This document shows, in pieces, positions 17,726 through 25,705 of a DNA stretch of 64,000 nucleotides. The stretch's first letter is position 1, and the number at the start of each line of letters is the position of its first letter. A program made the position numbers and the translations under genes. This DNA is from Alphaproteobacteria bacterium (GTDB lineage Bacteria > Pseudomonadota > Alphaproteobacteria > UBA6615). The stretch covers positions 381,854-445,853 of the forward strand of contig JBDXCV010000009.1 in the NCBI GenBank assembly GCA_039980135.1. Direction: 5' to 3'. The notes under the pieces were generated by a model, which had not been told where the DNA came from, did no database searches, and saw only the letters and a list, made by a program, of their open reading frames with translations.

Positions 17726-19186
17726 CTAGACCGACCGGGGCAATTCCCATTCCATCGCGCCGAGCGTCGGGCAGACATGCCGATGCAGGACCGACGCGAC
17801 GGAAGCAACCCAGTGGTCTTCACCGGAGCCCGCCAGAATCGTGACGCTACTAGGCCGACCGTCGACACGCGGACGCACAGGCACCGCAATACCACACATA
17901 TCCATCAGGTTGACGAAGTTCGTATACGTGCCAAGCCGTGAGTTGGGTCCGATCGGGTCCGCCGCGAGGTCGGCGCACGAATAGAATGTCGGAATGCTTG
18001 GAACACACAGCATATCGACGTCCTGCATCTGCGGGCGAACAGTCATCTTGAGTTCAGACAGCTTGTAGAAGTCCCGGAAGACATCCACCGCCGAATAGGA
18101 GGCGGCCGCGGATATTATCTGGCGCGTAACAGGATAGATGGCGTCAGGGTTGCTGGCGAGCAACGACTCGATAAGCGCATAGCGTTCTGCCAGCCACGCC
18201 CCCTCATAAAGCATCCTTGCGATCGCGTAGAAGGGCGCAAAATCGAGCTCTACCAACTCGACGCCCAGATCCCGCAAGTCGCGCAGCGCAACGTCGAACG
18301 CAACCTCCTGATATTGATCATCAAAGAACTCCCGGCTCTCACGGCTTGGTATACCCATACGAATAGTCGGCGCGGGCGTCTCCCGATCCTGCACTTTCAA
18401 GTTCCTAGAAAATGCATCCAGCGGGTCATAAACGGCCATGGTTCGGAACGCTGCGGTGGCATCTTCAACACTCAATGCAAACACGGACAATGTGTCGAGT
18501 GAGCGCACGGCCGGCACTGTTCCCGAAGACGAAAGAATGCCGCTGCTCGGCTTCAACCCGACAATGTTGTTCAGCGCGGCCGGCACGCGGCCTGATCCCG
18601 CCGCATCACTGCCCAATGAAAAGCAGACAAGCCCCTGTGCAACAGCAACGGCCGAGCCGGAACTGGAACCACCGGGGACTATTTCGGGATCGAGCGCGTT
18701 GCGCGGTACAGGATACGGCGTCCTGACGCCCACGAGACCGGTTGCAAACTGGTCCATGTTGGTCTTGCCGATAAGCAACGCGCCAGCCGTACGCAGCAGT
18801 TTCAGGACAAAGGCATCATCCTCGGCGGTATAGGCGAAAGCCGGGCAGGCCACCGTCGTCGGCATGCCTGCCGCGTTTACATTGTCCTTGATTGCAAACG
18901 GAATTCCCCAAAGCGGCTTGCGCGCGGGATCAAAATCTCCAAGATCCCCGGCGTCGGCGTGAACATCATCCTGCTCTCGCAGATGCAGGAATATTCCGGG
19001 ATCGTCGACGGCCCCGATCCGCCGATACACTTCCGTGACAACCTCTTCTGGCGCGCGCCCTGCGGCATAGGCCGCATGAATGTCGTGGATCGTGAACGGA
19101 AGCTGCCCTAGGCTGTCCCTGGCACGGTTCCCGGTCCGAAGACGCCCGAATTGCAGGCTGCGCCTGCCGTGGTCACTGAACGTCAT
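17726..19186 (-). CDS. atzF: Allophanate-hydrolase-like amidase lacking the C-terminal domain
   Basis: 486 aa. It follows the allophanate hydrolase (AtzF/TrzF) amidase domain throughout: WGIPFAIKDNVNAAGMPTT, TNMDQFATGLVGVRTPYPVP, GGSSSGSAVAVAQG, AGSGRVPAALNNIVGLKPS and YTNFVNLMDMCGIAVP. The Lys, cis-Ser and Ser triad is intact. AtzF is about 600 aa; here the roughly 120-residue C-terminal domain, which in the full enzyme completes breakdown of the intermediate, is absent. It would hydrolyse allophanate made by the neighbouring biuret-hydrolase-like enzymes. It starts 28 bp after a haloacid-dehalogenase gene and has CTGGTGA upstream of ATG 19186. Confidence 0.88.
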   Translation of the reverse strand: MTFSDHGRRSLQFGRLRTGNRARDSLGQLPFTIHDIHAAYAAGRAPEEVVTEVYRRIGAVDDPGIFLHLREQDDVHADAGDLGDFDPARKPLWGIPFAIKDNVNAAGMPTTVACPAFAYTAEDDAFVLKLLRTAGALLIGKTNMDQFATGLVGVRTPYPVPRNALDPEIVPGGSSSGSAVAVAQGLVCFSLGSDAAGSGRVPAALNNIVGLKPSSGILSSSGTVPAVRSLDTLSVFALSVEDATAAFRTMAVYDPLDAFSRNLKVQDRETPAPTIRMGIPSRESREFFDDQYQEVAFDVALRDLRDLGVELVELDFAPFYAIARMLYEGAWLAERYALIESLLASNPDAIYPVTRQIISAAASYSAVDVFRDFYKLSELKMTVRPQMQDVDMLCVPSIPTFYSCADLAADPIGPNSRLGTYTNFVNLMDMCGIAVPVRPRVDGRPSSVTILAGSGEDHWVASVASVLHRHVCPTLGAMEWELPRSV

Positions 19187-19214
19187 GATTCACCAGAATT
19201 AATTGCGGTTGGTG

Positions 19215-19889
19215 TCAGTTGACGAGCAGGCTCGTCAGTTCTTCAAGGTTGTCGACCACATAGTCGGGCCGGCTCACATTCGGATAGAGCGTCGAACCCG
19301 GCCGGCGAATGAACGCCGTCTGGAGACCGGCCTTCTTCGCCCCGATCAGGTCCCAGGCATGGGCGGCAACCATCAGGACATCGGCAGGCCTGGCCCCGGC
19401 GACCCTTAGCGCATGTGCATAGGGTCTCGGATCAGGCTTGAACGCCCTTACCTCTTCCGTGCTGATACGGTGACGGAAATAGTCGATGATGCCCGCATGG
19501 GTAAATAGCTCGGTGATTCCGTCCGCCGAATTGTTGCCGAGGCAAACAAGCTCGATACCGGCACCGGACAACGTCTTCAGAGACGGTCGCACGTCGGCGT
19601 GCGGTGGCAACTTTCGAAATGGCTCAATGACAGCCGCCTCGGCGGTTGCCCGATCGATATCGAGCCCCTGTTTCTCACCCAGCATGATAAGTGCCGCGAC
19701 ACCGATCTGAAAGAAGTCGCGGTAGTGGTCGGTCATGGTATCGACTAGGGAATAGTGCAGGAGAGTCGAGAACCATAGGGGCAGAAGGTCGCTCCGACCC
19801 CCAAGCGCTTGGCTCACCGACGCCTTCACGGGCTCGAGGTCGAGCAGGGTCTCATTGATATCGAAGAATATGGTCGTCGGTTTGATCAT
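19215..19889 (-). CDS. Haloacid dehalogenase type II (HAD superfamily)
   Basis: 224-aa HAD hydrolase. Motif I is FDINETLLDL with the nucleophile Asp, motif II CLGNNSADG, motif III Lys in RAFKPDPRPYAHAL, and the C-terminal VAAHAWDLIGAKKAG is typical of L-2-haloacid dehalogenases, which use an Asp nucleophile to hydrolyse C-halogen bonds. Motif II has Asn-Asn where many relatives have Asn-Gly. I prefer ATG 19889 over 19937 because homologues begin a few residues before FDxNETLLD. First gene of the unit that includes the allophanate-hydrolase-like gene; the functional link is unclear. Confidence 0.85.
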   Translation of the reverse strand: MIKPTTIFFDINETLLDLEPVKASVSQALGGRSDLLPLWFSTLLHYSLVDTMTDHYRDFFQIGVAALIMLGEKQGLDIDRATAEAAVIEPFRKLPPHADVRPSLKTLSGAGIELVCLGNNSADGITELFTHAGIIDYFRHRISTEEVRAFKPDPRPYAHALRVAGARPADVLMVAAHAWDLIGAKKAGLQTAFIRRPGSTLYPNVSRPDYVVDNLEELTSLLVN

Positions 19890-20177
19890 CGGTCGCTTTC
19901 TGGCAGGGAGACTGCCGTTCGGGCCCTTGGGGACCAATACTTACTGTGCTCCTTAATACTGGCTAGCAATCGCCGTGCCACCCGGCCTCGGCACATGTTC
20001 ACGAACGGAATTGTGCGGTGGCAAAAGATGACCGCCGATACGCGCAGTTCCACAGGTGCCGTTGCTACGCCTGAAAAACAGGCGATGCTGAGGGACTGAC
20101 CAAATGTTGGGCAAACTGTGCAGGCGATCGCTGCAGCGAGAGCGATAGAGCGCTCGCACAAGAGAAAATTAGCCCGA

Positions 20178-21302
20178 TCAACGCGCCGCGAGCGCCGCGC
20201 GCATCTCCGCGCGCACCCGCTCCGTGATCGCCGCCAGCCCGTCGCGCCCGCCCAGTTCGGTCGGCTGCAGCGCGCCGTCGCGGAAGGCCGTGTCCACGGC
20301 GCTTCGGAATATCTCCGCACCCTCGCGCAGTTCGGGGGCATCGTGCCGTTCGCCCAGCCAGTCCAGCATCATCGCGCCCGACAGGAACATCGCCGTGGGG
20401 TTGGCCTTGCCGCTGCCGGCGATGTCCGGTGCCGTGCCGTGGCAAGGCTGGAACACCGCATGTCCCGGGCCGATATCCGCCGAAGGGGCCATGCCCAGCC
20501 CGCCCATCAGCCCGGCCCCCAGATCCGACAGGATGTCTCCCAGCAAGTTCTCCATCACCATCACGTCGAAGGCCCAGGGCTGCTTGACCAGGGCCAGCGC
20601 GGCTGCATCCGCATAGATATGCCGCGTTTCGATGTCCGGATGACGCGCCGCGCGTTCATCGAACAGGCGCCGGAAGAAGCCGAAGGACTGCAGCACATTG
20701 GCCTTGTCCACGCAGGTCACGATGCCCGGCCCGCCGCGCGTCTTGCGCGTCCGCGCCAGTTCGAAGGAAAAGTCGAACAACCGTTCGCACGCAGCCCGCG
20801 TGATGGTCAGCCGGTCGGTGGAGCTGTCGTCCGTTTCCTCGGCCTCGCCGCGATGGGCGAACAGGCCCTCGGTGGATTCCCGGACGATCACGAAATCCAG
20901 TTCCTGCCCCCGCGGGTCGGCCAGCGGCACCGGCATTCCCGGCCGGGTCATGACCGGCCGCACCCCGGCATAGAGCTCGAAGTAATCGCGCAGGTCGATC
21001 TGCGGCACGATCTCGGTGCCGTCCGGGTAGCGCACATCCGGGTCGCCCATGGCGCCCAGCAGGATCGCGTCGGCCGCAGCCGCCCGGTCGAGCGAGGTCT
21101 GGGGCAGCGCCTCACCGGTCTCCTGATAATGCGCTGCACCCGCGTCCAACGCCTCGAATTCCAGGGCAGGCCCGCCGAGCGCCCCGGTGAGTTCCCCCAA
21201 AATCTCAACACAAGGTGCGGTGACCTCCGGGCCGATGCCGTCCCCGGCAAATACCGCAATCGTGAGCTTGGAATTGTCCTGGGTCATGGCTTGTCTGCTC
21301 AT
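20178..21302 (-). CDS. Isocitrate/isopropylmalate-type decarboxylating dehydrogenase
   Basis: 374 aa. Binds a 2R-malate-type acid and NAD, oxidising and decarboxylating it. Seen: AGDGIGPEV, a substrate loop VIVRESTEGLFA, the Lys in VDKANVLQ and metal-binding Asps in ENLLGDILSDLGAGLMGG, ending with CHGTAPDIAGSGKANP. The loop differs from leuB (RELTGG) and icd, so tartrate, malate or an alkylmalate is possible. ATG 21302 has GGGAG 11 bp upstream; ATG 21287 is the alternative. Its last 95 bp are duplicated at 12.5 kb. Divergent from a GMC oxidoreductase across 94 bp. Confidence 0.87.
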   Translation of the reverse strand: MSRQAMTQDNSKLTIAVFAGDGIGPEVTAPCVEILGELTGALGGPALEFEALDAGAAHYQETGEALPQTSLDRAAAADAILLGAMGDPDVRYPDGTEIVPQIDLRDYFELYAGVRPVMTRPGMPVPLADPRGQELDFVIVRESTEGLFAHRGEAEETDDSSTDRLTITRAACERLFDFSFELARTRKTRGGPGIVTCVDKANVLQSFGFFRRLFDERAARHPDIETRHIYADAAALALVKQPWAFDVMVMENLLGDILSDLGAGLMGGLGMAPSADIGPGHAVFQPCHGTAPDIAGSGKANPTAMFLSGAMMLDWLGERHDAPELREGAEIFRSAVDTAFRDGALQPTELGGRDGLAAITERVRAEMRAALAAR

Positions 21303-21396
21303 ATCGGTTTTCTCTCCCGACGCTACCATGCCGCCTTCACGTGCCGTAAATTGTCCTTCGGGACGCATGCATGAACGGTGGGGAAAACAGAAGTCC

Positions 21397-23016
21397 ATGG
21401 CCGATACGTTCGACTACATCATCGTCGGGGCGGGTTCCGCCGGCTCGATTCTCGCCAACCGCCTGTCGGCGGGTGACGCGACGGTCTGCCTGCTCGAGGC
21501 CGGCCCGCCCGACCGCAACCCGTGGATTCACATCCCGGCCGGCTTCACGAAGACCCTTTCCAACCCGAAGGTGAACTGGCTGTTCGAATCCGAGCCCAGC
21601 GCGGGCACGGCCGGGCGCCCGGTCTATGTGCCGCGCGGCAAGACCCTGGGCGGCTCCAGCTCCATCAACGGCCATATCTACAATCGCGGCCAGCGGATGG
21701 ATTACGACAGCTGGGCCCAGGAGGGGAATCGCGGCTGGGGCTATGCCGACATCCTGCCCTACTTCAAGCGCAGCGAGCGACGCGTCGGCGGCGAGGACAA
21801 GGATTTCCACGGCCGCGACGGCGAGCTCCCGGTCACCGATATCGACGGCCCCGACCCCGTCTGCGACGCCTTCATCAACGGCGCGGTCGGCCTCGGCATT
21901 CCGCGCAATGACGATTATAACGGCGCCACCCAGGCCGGGGTCGGCTACTTCCAGCGGGTCATCGAGAACGGCCGCCGGGTCAGCGCGGCGCGCGCCTTCC
22001 TGCACCCGATCAAATACCGCCCCAATCTCGACATCCGCACCAACGCACACACCCAACGGATTCTGTTCGAGGGCAGGCGCGCCGTCGGCATCCGCTACCG
22101 GAAGGGCGCGCGCGAAATCGAAATCCGCGCCCGCCGCGAGGTCATCCTCGCCGGCGGGTCGGTCGGCTCACCCCAGCTGCTGCAGGTCTCCGGCGTCGGC
22201 CCGGCGGCCCTGTTGAAGGATCTCGGCGTCAATGTTGTCCACGACCTGCCCGGCGTCGGCGAGAACCTGTCGGACCATTACCTCGCCCGCATGACCGCGC
22301 GGGTGAAGAACGCGCGCACCATCAACGAGCGCGCCCGCGGCCTGTCCCTGGTCAGGGAAGTCGCGGACTATGCGTTGCGGCGCAAGGGCCTGCTGGCCAT
22401 GTCCCCGAGCCAAGTCTTCGTGTTCTGGAAGTCCCACCCGGCCATGGATCAGCCCGACATGCAGCTGATATTTACACCGGCCACCTACAAGGCCGGCATG
22501 ATCGCCCGGCTCGAGGACGAGCCGGGCATGACGGCCGCCACCTTCCCGCTGCGCCCCCTCAGCCGGGGCCATGTCCGCGCGCGCACGGCAAACATCGCCG
22601 ACAAGCCGGTCATCCAGCCCAATTATCTCGATCACGAGACCGACCGCCAGGTCACCATCGCCGGGCTGCGCCTCGACCGGCAGCTCATGAACGCGCCGGA
22701 ACTCGCCCCTTACTTCGATCATGAGATCGTCCCGGGCGCCGACCTGCAGACCGACGACGAGCTGCTCGATTTCGCGCGCCGCTACGGCACCACCGTGTTC
22801 CACCTGGTCGGCACCTGCAGCATGGGGGCCGCCGAGCGCGGCAACGTGGTCAGCGACGAACTCAGGGTCCACGGCATCGAGGGCCTGCGCGTCGTCGACG
22901 CCTCGGTCATGCCGACCATGCCGTCGGCCAACACCAACGCCGCCACCATGATGATCGCCGAGAAGGGCGCGGACATGATCCTCGGCAACGCCCCGCCGCC
23001 CCCGGCGAACGTCTAG
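21397..23016 (+). CDS. GMC-family FAD-dependent oxidoreductase
   Basis: 539-aa choline-dehydrogenase-type enzyme oxidising an alcohol with FAD. Rossmann motif [18 protein letters not shown] at the N-terminus, GMC signature 1 ([15 protein letters not shown]), signature 2 (GGSVGSPQLLQVSGVGP), and the C-terminal active-site HLVGTCSMG plus PSANTNAATMMIAEKG. ATG 21397 follows GGGGAA; the frame extends upstream into the divergent gene, but that part is not GMC-like. Substrate unknown. A second GMC gene lies at 25.7 kb; the two share the same domain order but differ enough for separate roles. Confidence 0.93.
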   Translation: MADTFDYIIVGAGSAGSILANRLSAGDATVCLLEAGPPDRNPWIHIPAGFTKTLSNPKVNWLFESEPSAGTAGRPVYVPRGKTLGGSSSINGHIYNRGQRMDYDSWAQEGNRGWGYADILPYFKRSERRVGGEDKDFHGRDGELPVTDIDGPDPVCDAFINGAVGLGIPRNDDYNGATQAGVGYFQRVIENGRRVSAARAFLHPIKYRPNLDIRTNAHTQRILFEGRRAVGIRYRKGAREIEIRARREVILAGGSVGSPQLLQVSGVGPAALLKDLGVNVVHDLPGVGENLSDHYLARMTARVKNARTINERARGLSLVREVADYALRRKGLLAMSPSQVFVFWKSHPAMDQPDMQLIFTPATYKAGMIARLEDEPGMTAATFPLRPLSRGHVRARTANIADKPVIQPNYLDHETDRQVTIAGLRLDRQLMNAPELAPYFDHEIVPGADLQTDDELLDFARRYGTTVFHLVGTCSMGAAERGNVVSDELRVHGIEGLRVVDASVMPTMPSANTNAATMMIAEKGADMILGNAPPPPANV

Positions 23017-23080
23017 TCGGGTTTTCAATCCGTGCCATACTAATACGACACGTCAGGACTGAACTCCGGGGGGAAATGTC

Positions 23081-24685
23081 ATGGCAGGCTCTAACGGTGC
23101 TGATTTCGACGGTATCATTATCGGCGCGGGCCACAACGGGCTGACCGCCGCGGCTTATCTCTCGCGAACCGGCCAGAAAATCGCCGTGCTCGAGGCCAGT
23201 CCCGAGATCGGCGGCGGCACCTCGACCGAGGAGCCGGCCATGCCCGGCCACCGTGCCAACCTGCACGCCAGCTTCTTCATGGGGTTGGGCCACGCGCCCC
23301 TGATGCGCGATCTGGAACTGCCGCGTTTCGGCTTCTCCTATGTCGAACCCGAGGTCCAGCAGGCCGGCACCTTCCGCGACGGCAGCTGCGTCGTCATCCA
23401 CAAGGATCTGGAAAAGACCTGCGCCTCGCTGGCGCGGTTCTCCAAACGCGACGCCGACACCTTCCGCGACCTCTACCACCGCTACGTGATCGAGATGCGG
23501 CCCCTTCTGGTCTCGCTGATGTACAACGCGCCGCTGCCCCTGGACCAGCTGCAGGACCGGCTCTCCGGCCCAAAGGCAAAAGAGCTCCTCGGCCACGCCA
23601 AACACGACCTGTTCTCCGTCGTCTCGGAATATTTCGACGACGACCGCATCAAGACCCTCTTCACTTCCTACATGCATGTCATCACGACGGAGAATGTCCC
23701 CGGCAGCGGCATGGTCTTCCCCGGCATCTTCGCCAATGTCACCGGCTTCACCCTGCCGGTCGGCGGCGCCATCGCCTATCCGCTGGCCTGCGCGCGTATC
23801 GTGGCGGCATCCGGCGGCGTGGTCCGCACCAATACAAACGTGCGCGAGATCACGGTCACCGGCGGGCGCGCCACCGGCGTAGTGCTGGATGACGGCACCA
23901 CGCTCACCGCCAATAATTTCGTCGCCAGCTCCGTCGACACGCCGACGACGGTGGCCATGGCCGGACGTGATCTGTTCGACGATGCGGTGAACGAGAAGCT
24001 CGACAACTGGCACTGGGGCAACCACAGCCTCGTCACCCTGCACCTCGCGCTGAAAGAGGCACCCGTCTACAAGGCCCGCGATTTCGACCCCGACATCGAC
24101 GACGCCTACAACATCTTTTTCGGCATGGAGGATCTGGACGAGGTCCGCAGCTGCTTCGCCGATTGCGAGGAAAAGCGCTTCCCCGACGTGCTGATGGGCA
24201 ATGGCGCGTGCAACAGCGCGTTCGATCCGTCCTACGCCCCCGCCGGCCGCCATTCCGCCTTCTGGTGGCCGTTCGCCCCCTACGCGGTCGACGGCGATGC
24301 GGCAAACTGGGACGAGAAGCGCGCCGACTACACCCGGCGAATTCTCGACCGGTGGCGCGACTACGCCACCAATCTCGACGACGACAATGTCGACGCGACC
24401 TACCTCTACACCCCGCCGGATATCGAGCGGCACAACGCCAACATGATCCGGGGCGCGGTGCGCATGGGGGCTTATATTCCCGGCCAGCTCGGCGTGAACC
24501 GGCCCCACCCGCAGCTGTCGGGCACGCGCACGCCGGTCGAGGGGCTGTATATCTGCGGGTCGGGCGTGGGCAATGGCGGCGGCATGAACGGCGCGCCCGG
24601 CTACATCGCCGCCAACGCCATCGTCGACGACCTCGGCCTGACCCGCGACTGGACACCGGTCGCCGCACCCGAATGGCGGGAATAA
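23081..24685 (+). CDS. Phytoene-desaturase-like NAD(P)/FAD oxidoreductase
   Basis: 534 aa. The FAD-binding dinucleotide motif is GAGHNGLTAAAYLSRTGQ, followed by VLEASPEIGGGTSTEE, and a C-terminal FAD segment GLYICGSGVGNGGGMNGAPG. This is the COG1233-type amine-oxidase/desaturase fold. No carotenoid genes are nearby, so the substrate is open. ATG 23081 has GGGGGG about 8 bp upstream and follows the GMC gene by 64 bp, so both may be one transcript. Confidence 0.9.
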   Translation: MAGSNGADFDGIIIGAGHNGLTAAAYLSRTGQKIAVLEASPEIGGGTSTEEPAMPGHRANLHASFFMGLGHAPLMRDLELPRFGFSYVEPEVQQAGTFRDGSCVVIHKDLEKTCASLARFSKRDADTFRDLYHRYVIEMRPLLVSLMYNAPLPLDQLQDRLSGPKAKELLGHAKHDLFSVVSEYFDDDRIKTLFTSYMHVITTENVPGSGMVFPGIFANVTGFTLPVGGAIAYPLACARIVAASGGVVRTNTNVREITVTGGRATGVVLDDGTTLTANNFVASSVDTPTTVAMAGRDLFDDAVNEKLDNWHWGNHSLVTLHLALKEAPVYKARDFDPDIDDAYNIFFGMEDLDEVRSCFADCEEKRFPDVLMGNGACNSAFDPSYAPAGRHSAFWWPFAPYAVDGDAANWDEKRADYTRRILDRWRDYATNLDDDNVDATYLYTPPDIERHNANMIRGAVRMGAYIPGQLGVNRPHPQLSGTRTPVEGLYICGSGVGNGGGMNGAPGYIAANAIVDDLGLTRDWTPVAAPEWRE

Positions 24686-24717
24686 TGGCAGCGTAAACTC
24701 AAAATGCCCGCACTTGT

Positions 24718-24740
24718 AATAGTACACAACGTGTACTATT
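24718..24740 (+). promoter_or_regulatory. Palindromic operator of higBA
   Basis: AATAGTACAC (24718-24727), a 3-bp spacer, then GTGTACTATT (24731-24740): a perfect 10-bp inverted repeat ending 7 bp before the toxin start. HigA-type antitoxins autorepress at such palindromes. TACTAT inside the right arm could be the -10 element, so occupancy would block RNA polymerase. Confidence 0.75.
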
Positions 24741-24747
24741 TTAGGAC

Positions 24748-25038
24748 ATGTCGATTGAGACGTTCGCGGACAGAAAGACTGAAAATCTGTTCAACGGCGA
24801 GAGCGGCCATAAATTCGCAACCGATATCGTCCGGCGCGCGAAGGCAAGGTTGGACCAGATCAACCTCGCAGCGGACCTGCGCGACCTTAAGGTGCCGCCG
24901 GGGAACAGACTGGAGGCCCTGAGTGGCGACAGGGAAGGGCAATACAGCATCCGCATCAACGACAAATGGCGGATTTGTTTCAGGTGGGAAGACGGAGACG
25001 CCTTTGATGTCGAGGTCAATAACCACTACCGAGTTTAG
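24748..25038 (+). CDS. higB: HigB toxin, RelE/ParE-like mRNA interferase
   Basis: 96 aa, full length for HigB. Follows the family pattern: N-terminal TFADRKTENLFNG, helical AKARLDQINLAADLRDLKVPPGNRLEAL, and the catalytic strand region YSIRINDKWRICFRW. HigB binds the ribosome and cuts mRNA during translation; HigA neutralises it. Toxin-first order with the antitoxin starting 9 bp after its stop is typical of HigBA. Preceded by a perfect palindrome. Confidence 0.93.
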   Translation: MSIETFADRKTENLFNGESGHKFATDIVRRAKARLDQINLAADLRDLKVPPGNRLEALSGDREGQYSIRINDKWRICFRWEDGDAFDVEVNNHYRV

Positions 25039-25047
25039 GAGACTGTC

Positions 25048-25371
25048 ATGGCACGCATCCCGACAAATAGGGTAGCGACCCACCCGGGGGAGTTTCTCCG
25101 GGAGATTATTGAGGACGAAGAAGTCGGCATGAGCGGCAATGCGCTTGCGAAAGCGCTCGGTGTACCTCCCAACCGGATAACCCGCCTCATCAGTGGCGTT
25201 ACAGGCGTTTCCGTTGACACAGCCTTTCGGCTTGGTCGCTATTTCGACATGACCCCGGACTTCTGGATGAACGCGCAGATGGCCTACGACCTGTCAACGG
25301 CCCGCATGGACAAGCAGCTGCAGACCCGCATCAAGACCGATGTGCGCCCGCGCGAGACCGAGGCCGCCTGA
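25048..25371 (+). CDS. higA: HigA antitoxin, XRE-family repressor
   Basis: 107 aa. N-terminal HPGEFLREIIEDEEVGMS then an HTH (NALAKALGVPPNRITRLISG) and the HigA-specific TAFRLGRYFDMTPDFWMNAQ. It should bind HigB and repress the operon through the palindrome at 24718-24740. The gene ends 48 bp before the 3' end of a convergent tRNA-Pro gene. Confidence 0.93.
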   Translation: MARIPTNRVATHPGEFLREIIEDEEVGMSGNALAKALGVPPNRITRLISGVTGVSVDTAFRLGRYFDMTPDFWMNAQMAYDLSTARMDKQLQTRIKTDVRPRETEAA

Positions 25372-25419
25372 CGGACCCGCATGTCGCGGTTCCAGACTTC
25401 AGGATTGTATGAAGAAAAT

Positions 25420-25496
25420 TGGTCGGGAAGAGAGGATTCGAACCTCCGGCCCCTACGTCCCGAACGTAGTGCTCTACCAGGCTGAGCTACTTCCCG
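25420..25496 (-). tRNA. tRNA-Pro (anticodon CGG), CCA encoded
   Basis: 77 nt on the minus strand. Acceptor arms CGGGAAG and CTTCCCG pair fully, with discriminator A and encoded CCA (25420-25422 on plus as TGG). D-arm GCTC-AGCCTGGTAG-AGC, anticodon stem CTACG/CGTAG around loop TTCGGGA giving anticodon CGG, T-loop TTCGAAT. No duplicated 3' end that would mark an integration site was found in the window. Confidence 0.96.
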
Positions 25497-25553
25497 ACGG
25501 CGGGTTTATTACGACACAAGGCGCGGCTTTGCAAACGCCTGAGCGCGCAGGAG

Positions 25554-25695
25554 ATACGCGGGTCAAGCCCGCGTATGACGAGACATAAGGATCGCGGTCT
25601 CTAACTGACCGTCATACCCGGACTTGATCCGGGTATCTCTTCCGCCAATGTCGTCTTCGGTAACGAAGATGGCCGGATCAAGTCCGGCCATGACG
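25554..25695. repeat. Dispersed palindromic repeat (CCGGACTTGATCCGG family)
   Basis: 25610-25695 is a composite unit: hairpin ATACCCGGA/TCCGGGTAT (25614-25636), a 30-nt spacer, and hairpin GGCCGGATC/AAGTCCGGCC (25671-25689), with CGTCAT and ATGACG at the outer ends as an inverted pair. A half-unit ATACGCGGGTCAAGCCCGCGTAT precedes it (25554-25576). A second full copy is at 46322-46409. Confidence 0.85.
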
Positions 25696-25705
25696 CCTGT
25701 TTAGT

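Larger units (their letters stand above)
12505..20282. mobile_element. Insert bracketed by a 95-bp direct duplication
   Basis: Direct repeats 12505-12599 and 20188-20282 (2 mismatches) flank about 7.6 kb carrying the amidase, biuret-type, binding-protein, allophanate-hydrolase-like and dehalogenase genes. The right copy is part of an intact dehydrogenase gene and the left copy is a fragment. No transposase or integrase lies inside. The structure fits homologous integration of a circular or donor molecule carrying the dehydrogenase 3' end. Confidence 0.65.

Noticed and set aside
25420-25496. tRNA-Pro as an integration site for the accessory genes
   Set aside because: No second copy of the tRNA 3' end and no integrase in the window.
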